A stretch of DNA of 11,684 nt from an uncultured Roseiflexaceae bacterium (lineage in GTDB: Bacteria > Chloroflexota > Chloroflexia > Chloroflexales > Roseiflexaceae). Position numbers and translations under genes: made by a program. Below the pieces are notes generated by a model. That model was not told the DNA's origin and ran no database searches. It saw nothing but the letters and a program-made list of their open reading frames with translations. Positions 5,330 through 11,684 of the stretch are shown piece by piece (position 1 is the stretch's first letter; every line of letters begins with the position of its first letter). The stretch spans positions 1 to 11,684 of the forward strand of contig CAIPUQ010000038.1 in assembly GCA_903868295.1 (NCBI GenBank). The letters run 5' to 3'.

Positions 5330-7375
5330 TTATCGCCCTAATGCACTATAGGTGTAGGTATTGTCCGAGCTATACAACAGCCAGCCGGCTTCGGTACCCG
5401 AGTCGGCCACGGCACGGATTTGATCTCGCAGCTCTTGTTCGCCGTATTGCACTATTTGATCGTCAGGCACCCAGATAAGAGTAAAGTCTTGTAACCATGG
5501 GCGTAACCGGGCGCGCGAGTCTGGGATTTGCTTCATACCCATCTGCATGGTGCGCAAAATCACATCGTAGGGGTGACTAGCCGGATTATCGAAGCCGAGA
5601 TAGCCGGCACCGTAGTGCGATGGATACACCATCGGGCTAATGTAATCGGTCGTTTCGGCCATGATGGGAATGCTCTGACCAATGATGTCGATTGGCCCTT
5701 CGGTGGTGAATCCAAACACATCAACCGACAAAAATGCACCTGCTGCATTGATGGCTGGGTGCGCTCTGTTGAGCACATTCTTGATCGTCTCGTAACGAAT
5801 CTCAGCGTTGGGTGTCTCTTTCGAAAACGCCAGTCGTTCGCCGTCAGATGGACCAAACTCCAGCGATGGAAAGCGGATGTAATCGAAATTGATTTCATCG
5901 AACCCATAGGATGCTGCTTCGACGGACAAGGCAATATTGTAGTCCCAGACGTTTTCGTTGAACGGATCCAACCATGCGTATTTGATGGTCGATGTTGGGT
6001 AGTCGTAGAAAATACCGCCTTTGATGCGGTCACGCGCCGCCCAATCGGGTTTGGCCTCAGCCAAAATGTTGTCATGGCTAAACATGTGCACCCGGGCAAT
6101 AGTGTAGATGTTGCGCTTTTTTGCTTCGGCAATAATTGCCGCAATATCGTAGTAGGGGCGCGCTGTCCCGAGTTCTTTCACAATGGGCACTTGAGAATCG
6201 TAATAAATCAGGCCAAGGTCATCGCGCAAATCGGATTTGAGGTCGATGACAATCGCATTGAGTTCGGAATTATCGATCGAATCGAAGAACTTCGTGACCA
6301 AACGGGGATTCGACGCCACTGCGGCAGTAATGTAGACCGCTTTCGCTTGGAACGGCTCGAGCTTCATGACCGCGGGGATTTCACCTTGCTTGATGGGGAC
6401 AATCAATTTGCGATAGCCCGGTGCAAGGACTTGGACGAATCCCGTTGCGGGCAAGCCTTTGAGCGTAAATGATCCATCGGCGTTATCTATTCGTACGGTA
6501 GCCAATGCAGACTTATTCAGCGCTTCGGTGGCGATAATAGTTGCGTGGCGGACTGGTTTTTCGGTGGTAGCATCGACGAGTGCACCCTTGAGGATGTCGG
6601 GGCGCAAGGCAACATCGAGAGTCGCTTTGGTAGACGCGTCGACCGATTCCTTCGCATAGCCGTCGAGTTCATATGTCACCGCAGCCCGTGCAGTGATGTT
6701 CTTGAGGAAGAAGGCACCAGTTGCGTCAGATGTCGCAGTGACATCGCCCGCAGTGATTTTCACTCCTGCGAGCGCTTGGCCAGAGTATTGATCTTTGACG
6801 ACACCTGTCAACGTGCTACTAATGAGCGAAAAGTTCGCTGTGGTTTTCTTTTCAATTGAAAGAGATTGCGAAACGTAGTCAGGGAGCTGTGCTTGCAACG
6901 CAAACGCTTCGGGAACTTCGGTGATAACGTACGCGCCGTCTACGCCTGTCGTGGTTGAGAGCGTTGATCCTGCTTGCAGCACCACCCCTGCAAGTGGTTG
7001 GTTCGACCACGCATCGGTGACTACCCCGCGAATGACATTTGGTCGGATAACCACATCAACAACGGTATCGGCTGCCGTCAATGTCTGTGGGAACGAACGT
7101 TTGCTCAAATCAAGCGCGAACGTCTCATAATCACCCATGCTGACAGACAATGTCTGGCGGCGCAGCCACTGATCGATGCTATACGTGCCATCTGCAGCAG
7201 TCATGGTCTTTGACGACCCAATTTGGACGACCGCAGAAGGTATTGGAGCGTCTGTGTAGGCATCACGCACAACGCCACGCAAAGCAATGGCCTCACTGCC
7301 ACATGCACTCAATACAAAGAGAAAACACGCGAGAAGAAAAGTTTTGCGCAACAGCTGGTGTGGAGTAACGTGCAC
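5330..7375 (-). CDS. Lipoprotein with four regulatory-like beta repeats and a DUF4015 glycoside-hydrolase-like domain
   Basis: This 681-residue protein starts at GTG 7375, with AAGG 8 bases upstream. The signal peptide (about 7-24) ends in the lipobox LSAC, so Cys25 should be lipidated and the protein should sit on the outer face of the membrane. Four carboxypeptidase-regulatory-like beta-sandwich repeats follow at about 31-110, 113-185, 188-257 and 261-340. Each opens with a form of (L/I)xG(V/A)(V/L)xDA and carries a DGxY/F-type turn. Residues about 344-681 match the DUF4015 putative glycoside-hydrolase TIM barrel, with ARVHMFSHD (427-435), DEINFDYIRFP (493-503) and a later ISPMVYPSHY. The substrate is unknown; a cell-surface glycan is plausible because the next two genes of the operon encode envelope proteins. 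A TTG at codon 9 is a possible alternative start. Confidence 0.88.
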   Translation of the reverse strand: MHVTPHQLLRKTFLLACFLFVLSACGSEAIALRGVVRDAYTDAPIPSAVVQIGSSKTMTAADGTYSIDQWLRRQTLSVSMGDYETFALDLSKRSFPQTLTAADTVVDVVIRPNVIRGVVTDAWSNQPLAGVVLQAGSTLSTTTGVDGAYVITEVPEAFALQAQLPDYVSQSLSIEKKTTANFSLISSTLTGVVKDQYSGQALAGVKITAGDVTATSDATGAFFLKNITARAAVTYELDGYAKESVDASTKATLDVALRPDILKGALVDATTEKPVRHATIIATEALNKSALATVRIDNADGSFTLKGLPATGFVQVLAPGYRKLIVPIKQGEIPAVMKLEPFQAKAVYITAAVASNPRLVTKFFDSIDNSELNAIVIDLKSDLRDDLGLIYYDSQVPIVKELGTARPYYDIAAIIAEAKKRNIYTIARVHMFSHDNILAEAKPDWAARDRIKGGIFYDYPTSTIKYAWLDPFNENVWDYNIALSVEAASYGFDEINFDYIRFPSLEFGPSDGERLAFSKETPNAEIRYETIKNVLNRAHPAINAAGAFLSVDVFGFTTEGPIDIIGQSIPIMAETTDYISPMVYPSHYGAGYLGFDNPASHPYDVILRTMQMGMKQIPDSRARLRPWLQDFTLIWVPDDQIVQYGEQELRDQIRAVADSGTEAGWLLYSSDNTYTYSALGR

Positions 7376-7421
7376 AGATTTGACCTTCTAGGTAGAACTC
7401 AAGGGGGTTGGATACGGTTTG

Positions 7422-7430
7422 TGCTATGAT
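7422..7430 (+). promoter_or_regulatory. Extended -10 candidate for the FAD oxidoreductase gene
   Basis: TGCTATGAT is a TGn-extended -10 without a good -35. It would start transcription near 7437, leaving a leader of about 120 bases that crosses the leftward promoter. A weaker alternative closer to the gene is TTGCAG (7496-7501) with TGGTATGCC (7518-7526) at 19-base spacing. Confidence 0.4.
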
Positions 7431-7479
7431 GGCGCAATCAGAGGGCAACAACAACGACGTTTTCACCCGTTACCGTAGT

Positions 7480-7508
7480 ATCATATGGGTCTGCGTTGCA
7501 GGTGTCAA
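7480..7508 (-). promoter_or_regulatory. Near-consensus sigma70 promoter of the leftward envelope operon
   Basis: On the minus strand, -35 TTGACA (7508-7503, 6 of 6), a spacer of exactly 17 bases and -10 TATGAT (7485-7480, 5 of 6). This is the strongest promoter match in the window. The transcript would start near 7473, giving a leader of about 97 bases before the GTG at 7375. It implies substantial constitutive expression unless repressed. Confidence 0.75.
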
Positions 7509-7556
7509 TTCACGTGCTGGTATGCCTCGGCGCTGCGATACAACAAAGGAGTTTGT

Positions 7557-8798
7557 ATGACCATCGACCGTTCACTCGTGGGCAATCGATCGTACTGGCA
7601 AGAGACAACGGACCTCAACGCACCTTCGGTGCCTCTCCCTGCACGAGCAGCGCATGTGGTTGTCGGTGGCGGCATTGTCGGTTCGGCAACCGCCTATTAT
7701 CTCGCCAAACAAGGACACGATGTCGTTCTTATTGAACGCATGCACCCAGCCCACGGAGCAACGGGTCGTAACGGTGGATTCATCGGCACCGGCGCTGCAG
7801 AAGGATACATCGGTTCTATGCAACGGCTGGGCAAAAAAGCAGCCCAACATATCCACGAGCTGACGATTCTCAATGCACGCTTGGCCCGCGAGCTCATCAC
7901 CGTAGAAGGCATCGATGCGCACTTCCGCGAGCCTGGCACCCTCAATTTGTCAATCTCTGCCCAAGATCATGCCGAAGCAGCTGCCAGCATCGCTGCCCGC
8001 ACTGCAGATGGCTACGCGGGTGAGTTACTCGATCGCGCTGCCGTGCAGAGTATGGTCAACACCCCGCTCGGTGAAGAAATTGTCGGTGCGGCGTACTTCC
8101 CGGGCCATGCACTAATCCACTCGGGTCGCTTGGTCCGCGGGATTGTCGACGCTGCCGTCCGGCACGGCGCAAAATTGTGCATTGCAACGGTCGAACGCAT
8201 CGAACAGCGCGATGGCCACCCGGTGGTCGTCACCGATAAAGGCAACGTCCTGACCCAATCTGTTGTGCTCGGCTTGAACGCCTGGAGCCGCCAGATTGCA
8301 CCAGCGCTCAATGGCATCATCACACCTGTACGCGGCCAAATTCTCAACACCGCTCCGACCAAACCGGTCTTTGCGCAAGGTATGGGTACGGATTTGACCC
8401 CGACGGGCGAGTATTGGCAACAAACACTCGACGGGTCTATCGTCCTCGGTGGTATGCGGGCTGCCGCGACGAATCGTGATGAGAACTTGTACGATATCGG
8501 TATCACCGATGAAGTCCAAAATGCCCTCGACACGGTGCTGCCACGTTTGTTCCCGGCCCTCAAAGATCTGCCCATCACCCGTCGTTGGGCTGGACTGATG
8601 GGATTTACCCCTGACTACGTGCCGGTCGTCGATGCAATGCCCGACATGCCTGGTGTCTGGGCTGCCGGCGGATTCTGTGGATCCGGCATGCCGTTCGGTA
8701 TCATGGCGGGCAAGTATCTCGCGCAAGCAGCGGTCGAGATGAAGACCCCAGCCGAAGTTGCCCCGTTGAGCCTCAATCGTCCAACCCTCAAGAAATAA
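7557..8798 (+). CDS. FAD-dependent amino-acid oxidase-like oxidoreductase (DAO/DadA family)
   Basis: This 413-residue flavoenzyme of the D-amino-acid-oxidase / glycine oxidase superfamily probably oxidises an amino acid or secondary or primary amine. The N-terminal dinucleotide fold has VVVGGGIVGSATAYYLA (34-50) with the ribose-binding acidic residue Glu60, followed by GATGRNGGFIGTG (67-79), the flavin-contacting loop. The C-terminal region has WAGLMGFTPDYVPVV (344-358) and AGGFCGSGMPFG (370-381), typical of the family's flavin-closing segment. An early YWQETT (13-18) resembles gamma-glutamylputrescine-oxidase-type relatives. I chose ATG 7557 over the in-frame ATG at 7485 because AAAGGAG (7545-7551) lies 5 bases before it and homology begins there. 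No transporter or aldehyde dehydrogenase is beside it, so the substrate is open. Confidence 0.9.
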   Translation: MTIDRSLVGNRSYWQETTDLNAPSVPLPARAAHVVVGGGIVGSATAYYLAKQGHDVVLIERMHPAHGATGRNGGFIGTGAAEGYIGSMQRLGKKAAQHIHELTILNARLARELITVEGIDAHFREPGTLNLSISAQDHAEAAASIAARTADGYAGELLDRAAVQSMVNTPLGEEIVGAAYFPGHALIHSGRLVRGIVDAAVRHGAKLCIATVERIEQRDGHPVVVTDKGNVLTQSVVLGLNAWSRQIAPALNGIITPVRGQILNTAPTKPVFAQGMGTDLTPTGEYWQQTLDGSIVLGGMRAAATNRDENLYDIGITDEVQNALDTVLPRLFPALKDLPITRRWAGLMGFTPDYVPVVDAMPDMPGVWAAGGFCGSGMPFGIMAGKYLAQAAVEMKTPAEVAPLSLNRPTLKK

Positions 8799-8810
8799 TC
8801 GAAAATCAAC

Positions 8811-8838
8811 AGAGCCCCACGGCATGCCGTGGGGCTCT
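8811..8838. terminator. Shared terminator: 28-base perfect palindrome between convergent genes
   Basis: AGAGCCCCACGGCA and its exact reverse complement abut, giving a GC-rich stem of about 12 pairs with a CATG loop. On the minus strand it is followed by GTTGATTTTCGATTATTT, a T-rich tail, so it is a good terminator for the leftward amidohydrolase. The rightward tail (CTGTGATTACC) is poorer, but the hairpin begins just 12 bases after the oxidase stop. Confidence 0.85.
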
Positions 8839-8844
8839 CTGTGA

Positions 8845-9702
8845 TTACCCCAACCGATAGACCCGCTTTGCATTACTCGACCAGAATTTCTGCTGTGCGG
8901 ACTGCGTCAATTGGCTGGTCAACGCGTCGACCGTTTCAATCCATGCACGGTAGCTTGTAGACTGCAACGATACCGGCCAATCTCCACCGAACAACACACG
9001 ATCCTCACCAAAAACCGCAAAAACATGATCACTATATGGGCGCAGATTATCGATGGTCCAGTGCTGATGATCGGCTTCTGTGGTCATCCCACTGAGCTTG
9101 CAGACGACGTTCGGATGTGCCGCGAGTGCTTCTATGTCACGCATCCATGGCTGAAGCTGGCCACCTTTTATGTCAGGCTTACCAATATGATCGAGGATAA
9201 ACTGCACATTCGGACACTGCCGTACCAGTTCGACGGCCGCAGGGAGCTGTGGATGAAAGATACAGATATCGAAGCTCAGGTCATAATCCGCGAGCGCCTG
9301 CACCCCAGCGATGACATTGGGGCGGGTGGCATAGTTTGGGTCTGACTCACCCTGAAAGAGTCTGCGCACCCCTTTGATGCGTGGACCGATTGCCCGTAGC
9401 GCAGCATAATATGCCCGCGCCTGTTCGCCGTACTCGACGGGTGCTGCAGCCACAATGCCTTGGATCTGCGGCATCTGTTGCGCCAACTGATTAATGTACA
9501 CCGCTTCGAGATAACTATACGGTGCGTCGACAGCGACTTCGAGATACACACAAGCGGCGACATCGACACCTCCACTGTGTTGGGCGAATTCGTCTGCAAG
9601 GAACGTATGCTGGAGTGTCGTGTTGCCGTCGAGCCAAGAAATCCGGAAGTGTGATGGGTCCCACAGATGGAGATGTGTATCGACAATGGCACGTGGTGGC
9701 AT
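8845..9702 (-). CDS. Amidohydrolase-2 family hydrolase (L-fuconolactonase-like TIM barrel)
   Basis: This 285-residue TIM-barrel hydrolase is of the amidohydrolase-2 group that includes L-fuconolactonase and related sugar-lactone hydrolases (COG3618 type). Visible family residues are the HxH of VDTHLHLW (His10, His12), His150 in CIFHPQL, His172 in ILDHIGKPD and the terminal-strand Asp241 in FGGDWPVS. Length is normal for the family. ATG 9702 has GAGGGG about 5 bases upstream. The gene is monocistronic and convergent with the FAD oxidase, ending 6 bases from the shared palindromic terminator. A sugar-acid lactone is the likely substrate class, but the fucose dehydrogenase and dehydratase that would confirm a fuconate pathway are absent here. 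I see no convincing promoter in front of it. Confidence 0.88.
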   Translation of the reverse strand: MPPRAIVDTHLHLWDPSHFRISWLDGNTTLQHTFLADEFAQHSGGVDVAACVYLEVAVDAPYSYLEAVYINQLAQQMPQIQGIVAAAPVEYGEQARAYYAALRAIGPRIKGVRRLFQGESDPNYATRPNVIAGVQALADYDLSFDICIFHPQLPAAVELVRQCPNVQFILDHIGKPDIKGGQLQPWMRDIEALAAHPNVVCKLSGMTTEADHQHWTIDNLRPYSDHVFAVFGEDRVLFGGDWPVSLQSTSYRAWIETVDALTSQLTQSAQQKFWSSNAKRVYRLG

Positions 9703-9767
9703 CGATGCCCCTCTTTCGTTGTGTACCGGTGTGGTATCGTTATTCTATCCTAGCACAGCACATTTTG

Positions 9768-9776
9768 TGGCATAAT
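9768..9776 (+). promoter_or_regulatory. Extended -10 promoter of the DUF1684-esterase pair
   Basis: TGGCATAAT is a TGn-extended -10 matching TATAAT at 5 of 6 positions, with no clear -35. Transcription would begin near 9783, about 43 bases before the preferred ATG at 9826. Confidence 0.5.
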
Positions 9777-9825
9777 AGGTGTGTTAGTTGAGTAAGTTTA
9801 TGAAGTTATGCAGATAGGAACAATC

Positions 9826-10647
9826 ATGACTGCACCGACCGTTCAAGCATGGCGCGACGAACAAGAAAAGAGCCTGCGGGCAGACAATAGTTGGTTAACC
9901 GTGGCGGGGTTGTTTTGGCTCGCTGAGGGACCAAACACCGTCGGGTCTGCAGAAGGGAACGATATTGTGTTCCCTGCAGGGTCGTGCCCTGCGAAGTTCG
10001 GGACATTCTTTCGCACGGACCGAACAGTGACCTTCGTCGCAGAACCAGGTGTCGACTACACCGTCAACGGGACGACTCCTAAAGCTGGGCCTCTGCAGGT
10101 CGATGGCGATGGCAAGTATGTCCCAGACACCATCGAGCACGGGAAGCTCAGCTTCTTTGTGGTCACTCGGCAAGAACGCATCGGGATTCGATTGCGTGAC
10201 AACGACAGCCAAGCCCGCCGTGACTTTACCGGCCGTGTTTGGTACCCGCATGACCCTGCGTACATCGTTGAGGCGGCATTCACCCCCGCGACCAACAATC
10301 GTACCATCTCGATCCAAAACATTTTGGGGTATTTCGAAGACACCCCATCCGCCGGCACGGTGACGTTCACCCTCCATGGCCAGCAGCATACGCTCGAAGC
10401 AATCGACGGCAAAGGGTCGTTGTTTATCATCATGCGTGACAAAACAAGCGGACACGAGACGTACGGCGCAGGACGATTCCTCTTTGCGGCGGCGGCAGTC
10501 AATGGCGTCACGACACTCGATTTCAACAAGGCCGTGTCGCCACCGTGTGCATTCACCCCATATGCCACCTGCCCCATGGCGCCGCCAGCCAATCACCTAC
10601 AGATTGCTATCCCCGTTGGTGAGCAGTATGTCGGCGAACACCACTAA
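9826..10647 (+). CDS. DUF1684 family protein
   Basis: The 273 residues fit the DUF1684 family, whose biochemical role I do not know to be established. Recognisable blocks are SWLTVAGLFWLAEG (22-35), RDNDSQARRDFTGRVWYP (124-141), ETYGAGRFLF (211-220) and the closing LDFNKAVSPPCAFTPYATCP (231-250), followed by LQIAIPVGE. There is no signal peptide or membrane segment, so it is probably cytosolic. I start at ATG 9826, which has TAGGAA (9815-9820) 5 bases before it. The upstream in-frame ATG 9808 has no comparable ribosome site. It ends 15 bases before the esterase gene, so the two are very probably one operon. The metal-like or lipocalin-like roles sometimes suggested for relatives cannot be judged here. 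Confidence 0.87.
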   Translation: MTAPTVQAWRDEQEKSLRADNSWLTVAGLFWLAEGPNTVGSAEGNDIVFPAGSCPAKFGTFFRTDRTVTFVAEPGVDYTVNGTTPKAGPLQVDGDGKYVPDTIEHGKLSFFVVTRQERIGIRLRDNDSQARRDFTGRVWYPHDPAYIVEAAFTPATNNRTISIQNILGYFEDTPSAGTVTFTLHGQQHTLEAIDGKGSLFIIMRDKTSGHETYGAGRFLFAAAAVNGVTTLDFNKAVSPPCAFTPYATCPMAPPANHLQIAIPVGEQYVGEHH

Positions 10648-10662
10648 GCAAAAGGACGGGAG

Positions 10663-11286
10663 ATGACGCTCGATCTCTATACGCATCGATATGTCGCGCC
10701 TACGGAGCCGGGCCTGCCGACTATTTTGGTGCTGCATGGTACTGGTGGGGACGAAAACGATTTGCTGCCGCTCGCGCAGCATATCGCCCCGGGGTGCGGG
10801 TACGTGAGCCCGCGCGGCAATGTCAGCGAACGTGGGATGCCACGGTTCTTCCGGCGCTTCGCCGAAGGGGTGTTCGACCTCGCAGATGTCCAAGCACGCG
10901 CGGCGCAATTAGCGTCGTTTGTGTCGAGTGCTGCCACGGAGTACGGATTTGCTGCAGACAACGTGTATGCACTCGGCTATTCTAACGGGGCCAACATCGC
11001 CAACGCAGTGCTCCTAACCCAGCCGCGCACCTTGCGCGGTGGGATGTTGTTGCGCAGTCAACTAACCTACGTGCCGGATGTCCTTCCGTCGTTGGCCGGC
11101 AAAGCAATATTGTTGAGCTCTGCGAATAACGATCAACTCATCAGCAGCGCAGAAAGCACACGCCTCTACGAGACGCTTCAGGGTGCCGGTGCCCAAGTCA
11201 GCATCGCCTGGCAAGACGCGCAGCATGGACTCATCAAGAGTGATGTCGAGATGTGTGCGAGCTGGTGGAATGCGCTGATTGCCTGA
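10663..11286 (+). CDS. Phospholipase/carboxylesterase-family alpha/beta hydrolase (MhqD-like)
   Basis: This 207-residue cytosolic serine hydrolase belongs to the phospholipase/carboxylesterase (Abhydrolase_2) family. The oxyanion-side motif LHGTGGDENDLL (24-35) is the form seen in MhqD-type esterases. The nucleophile elbow is GYSNG (105-109, Ser107), and the likely triad is completed by Asp157 (SSANNDQLI) and His188 (DAQHGL). ATG 10663 is preceded by AAAGGACGGGAG, a strong ribosome site, 15 bases after the DUF1684 stop, so the pair is co-transcribed. MhqD homologues belong to quinone-stress responses in Bacillus; here no MarR regulator or glyoxalase is adjacent, so that role is not supported. 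The natural ester substrate is unknown. A hairpin terminator follows 22 bases later. Confidence 0.9.
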   Translation: MTLDLYTHRYVAPTEPGLPTILVLHGTGGDENDLLPLAQHIAPGCGYVSPRGNVSERGMPRFFRRFAEGVFDLADVQARAAQLASFVSSAATEYGFAADNVYALGYSNGANIANAVLLTQPRTLRGGMLLRSQLTYVPDVLPSLAGKAILLSSANNDQLISSAESTRLYETLQGAGAQVSIAWQDAQHGLIKSDVEMCASWWNALIA

Positions 11287-11307
11287 GTGTTGGTGCCGCC
11301 ATCCACA

Positions 11308-11351
11308 AAACACCACTGATGCCCCGCAATGGGAATGCATCGGTGGTGTTT
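11308..11351. terminator. Bidirectional terminator between esterase and the right-end gene
   Basis: A 15-base stem, AAACACCACTGATGC (11308-11322) with GCATCGGTGGTGTTT (11337-11351), has one G-U pair and a 14-base loop that can add CCC/GGG. The rightward tail TGCTTCT is moderately T-rich. The leftward tail continues TTTTGTGG. It sits between convergent genes and probably serves both. Confidence 0.75.
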
Positions 11352-11406
11352 GCTTCTCGACACGCAACAACACAGCATACCTGCGAATACTACATCCAGC
11401 AATACT

Positions 11407-11684
11407 TTAGCGATTTGTATCCATCACCCACACCACATCCGGCTGCAACCAACCCGGTGCATAGCGCGCATTTGCCAAAGACAAGGGGAGCACTTCAGCG
11501 GCGAGCGTAATCCCGATGGCATCGCGGAGATAGTCACGGCGCGCCTGAATGACATTCCACAGCTCGGGGTCATGGGCCGCAATTGCAGCCCGGAGCGGTG
11601 CGTCGGCTATCGCGATGGTATCTTCGCAATTGAGTGCGGTACCTGACGGAGTTTGGCTCGGGATGATGTCGCACTGGATGAGCA
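11407..11684 (-). CDS. C-terminal part of a leftward gene, possibly M24-type peptidase (partial)
   Basis: The minus strand is open from the window edge to TAA (11409-11407), giving 91 residues that begin LIQCDIIPSQTPSGTALNCE, pass through ELWNVIQARRDYLRDAIGI and LAAEVLPLSLANARYAP, and end WLQPDVVWVMDTNR. The third-position pattern looks coding and the stop lies about 55 bases from a shared terminator, which supports a real gene end. From memory, the EVLPLS segment and the preceding arginine-rich helix resemble the C-terminus of some M24 (Xaa-Pro-type) metallopeptidases that have a lost or altered active site. The metal-binding part would lie outside the window, so this family call is tentative. 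It has no start codon in the window. Confidence 0.65.
   Translation of the reverse strand, partial: LIQCDIIPSQTPSGTALNCEDTIAIADAPLRAAIAAHDPELWNVIQARRDYLRDAIGITLAAEVLPLSLANARYAPGWLQPDVVWVMDTNR

Noticed and set aside
5528..6472. 314-codon rightward open frame
   Set aside because: It is exactly antisense to the DUF4015 lipoprotein, which has a lipobox, repeats and a recognised domain. The antisense translation is rich in Cys, His and Arg and shows no family motif.
7485..7556. In-frame upstream ATG 7485 as start of the FAD oxidoreductase
   Set aside because: It lacks a ribosome site, adds a Cys-rich stretch unlike the family and overlaps the leftward promoter. ATG 7557 has AAAGGAG in front.
7437..7556. 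Possible riboswitch in the leader of the FAD oxidoreductase gene
   Set aside because: Only short hairpins such as CTGC-GTT-GCAG are visible, with no known aptamer core and no terminator or anti-terminator pairing.
8112..8873. 253-codon leftward open frame
   Set aside because: It is antisense to the FAD oxidoreductase and would read through the palindromic terminator. The opposite strand has clear family motifs.
9703..9760. Leftward -10 candidate TAGAAT before the amidohydrolase gene
   Set aside because: No acceptable -35 at 16-18 bases and no extended -10 TG, so I did not list it.
9895..10596. 233-codon leftward open frame
   Set aside because: It is antisense to the DUF1684 gene, lacks a ribosome site and shows no recognisable domain.

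Overview
This window is bacterial chromosomal DNA. It is gene-dense, with short intergenic gaps, sigma70-like promoters (several of the extended -10 type TGnTATGAT), Shine-Dalgarno starts and intrinsic hairpin terminators. I see no rRNA, tRNA, CRISPR array, insertion sequence or phage gene. The gene content (a lipoprotein with a DUF4015-type glycoside-hydrolase-like domain, a class B penicillin-binding protein and generic catabolic enzymes of moderate GC) would suit a Chloroflexota-like bacterium. That assignment rests on a general impression of protein families, not on a marker gene, and is weak.

Layout, left to right. (1) Positions 1-700 hold the first codons of a leftward gene (start at 44) and a divergent TetR-family repressor (158-700). 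Between them lie three related operator-like palindromes. One sits in the -35/-10 spacer of the leftward promoter, one in the spacer of the rightward promoter, and one overlaps the leftward -10. (2) Positions 796-2434 hold peptide deformylase, then a Gfo/Idh/MocA-type sugar dehydrogenase, then a terminator. (3) Positions 7375 down to 2507 form a leftward three-gene cell-envelope operon. It encodes a lipoprotein with four carboxypeptidase-regulatory-like repeats and a DUF4015 domain, a membrane protein with a sensor-kinase ATPase domain but no recognisable phosphoacceptor histidine, and a class B transpeptidase. The last two overlap by 4 bases (ATGA). A near-consensus promoter (TTGACA-17-TATGAT) lies upstream. 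(4) Positions 7557-8798 hold a rightward FAD-dependent amino-acid oxidase-like enzyme that converges on a leftward amidohydrolase-2/fuconolactonase-like enzyme (9702 down to 8845). A 28-base perfect palindrome serves as terminator between them. (5) Positions 9826-11286 hold a rightward pair: a DUF1684 protein and an MhqD-like carboxylesterase. A hairpin terminator follows. (6) Positions 11684 down to 11407 hold the C-terminal 91 codons of a leftward gene that runs off the window.

The most interesting unit is the envelope operon. A surface lipoprotein with a possible glycan-acting domain, a membrane ATPase-like sensor apparently lacking its histidine box, and a peptidoglycan transpeptidase with an apparently multi-pass N-terminus are translated from one message. 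This suggests a small dedicated cell-wall module. That reading is inferred from gene order and motifs. The rest of the window looks like ordinary metabolic and housekeeping sequence.
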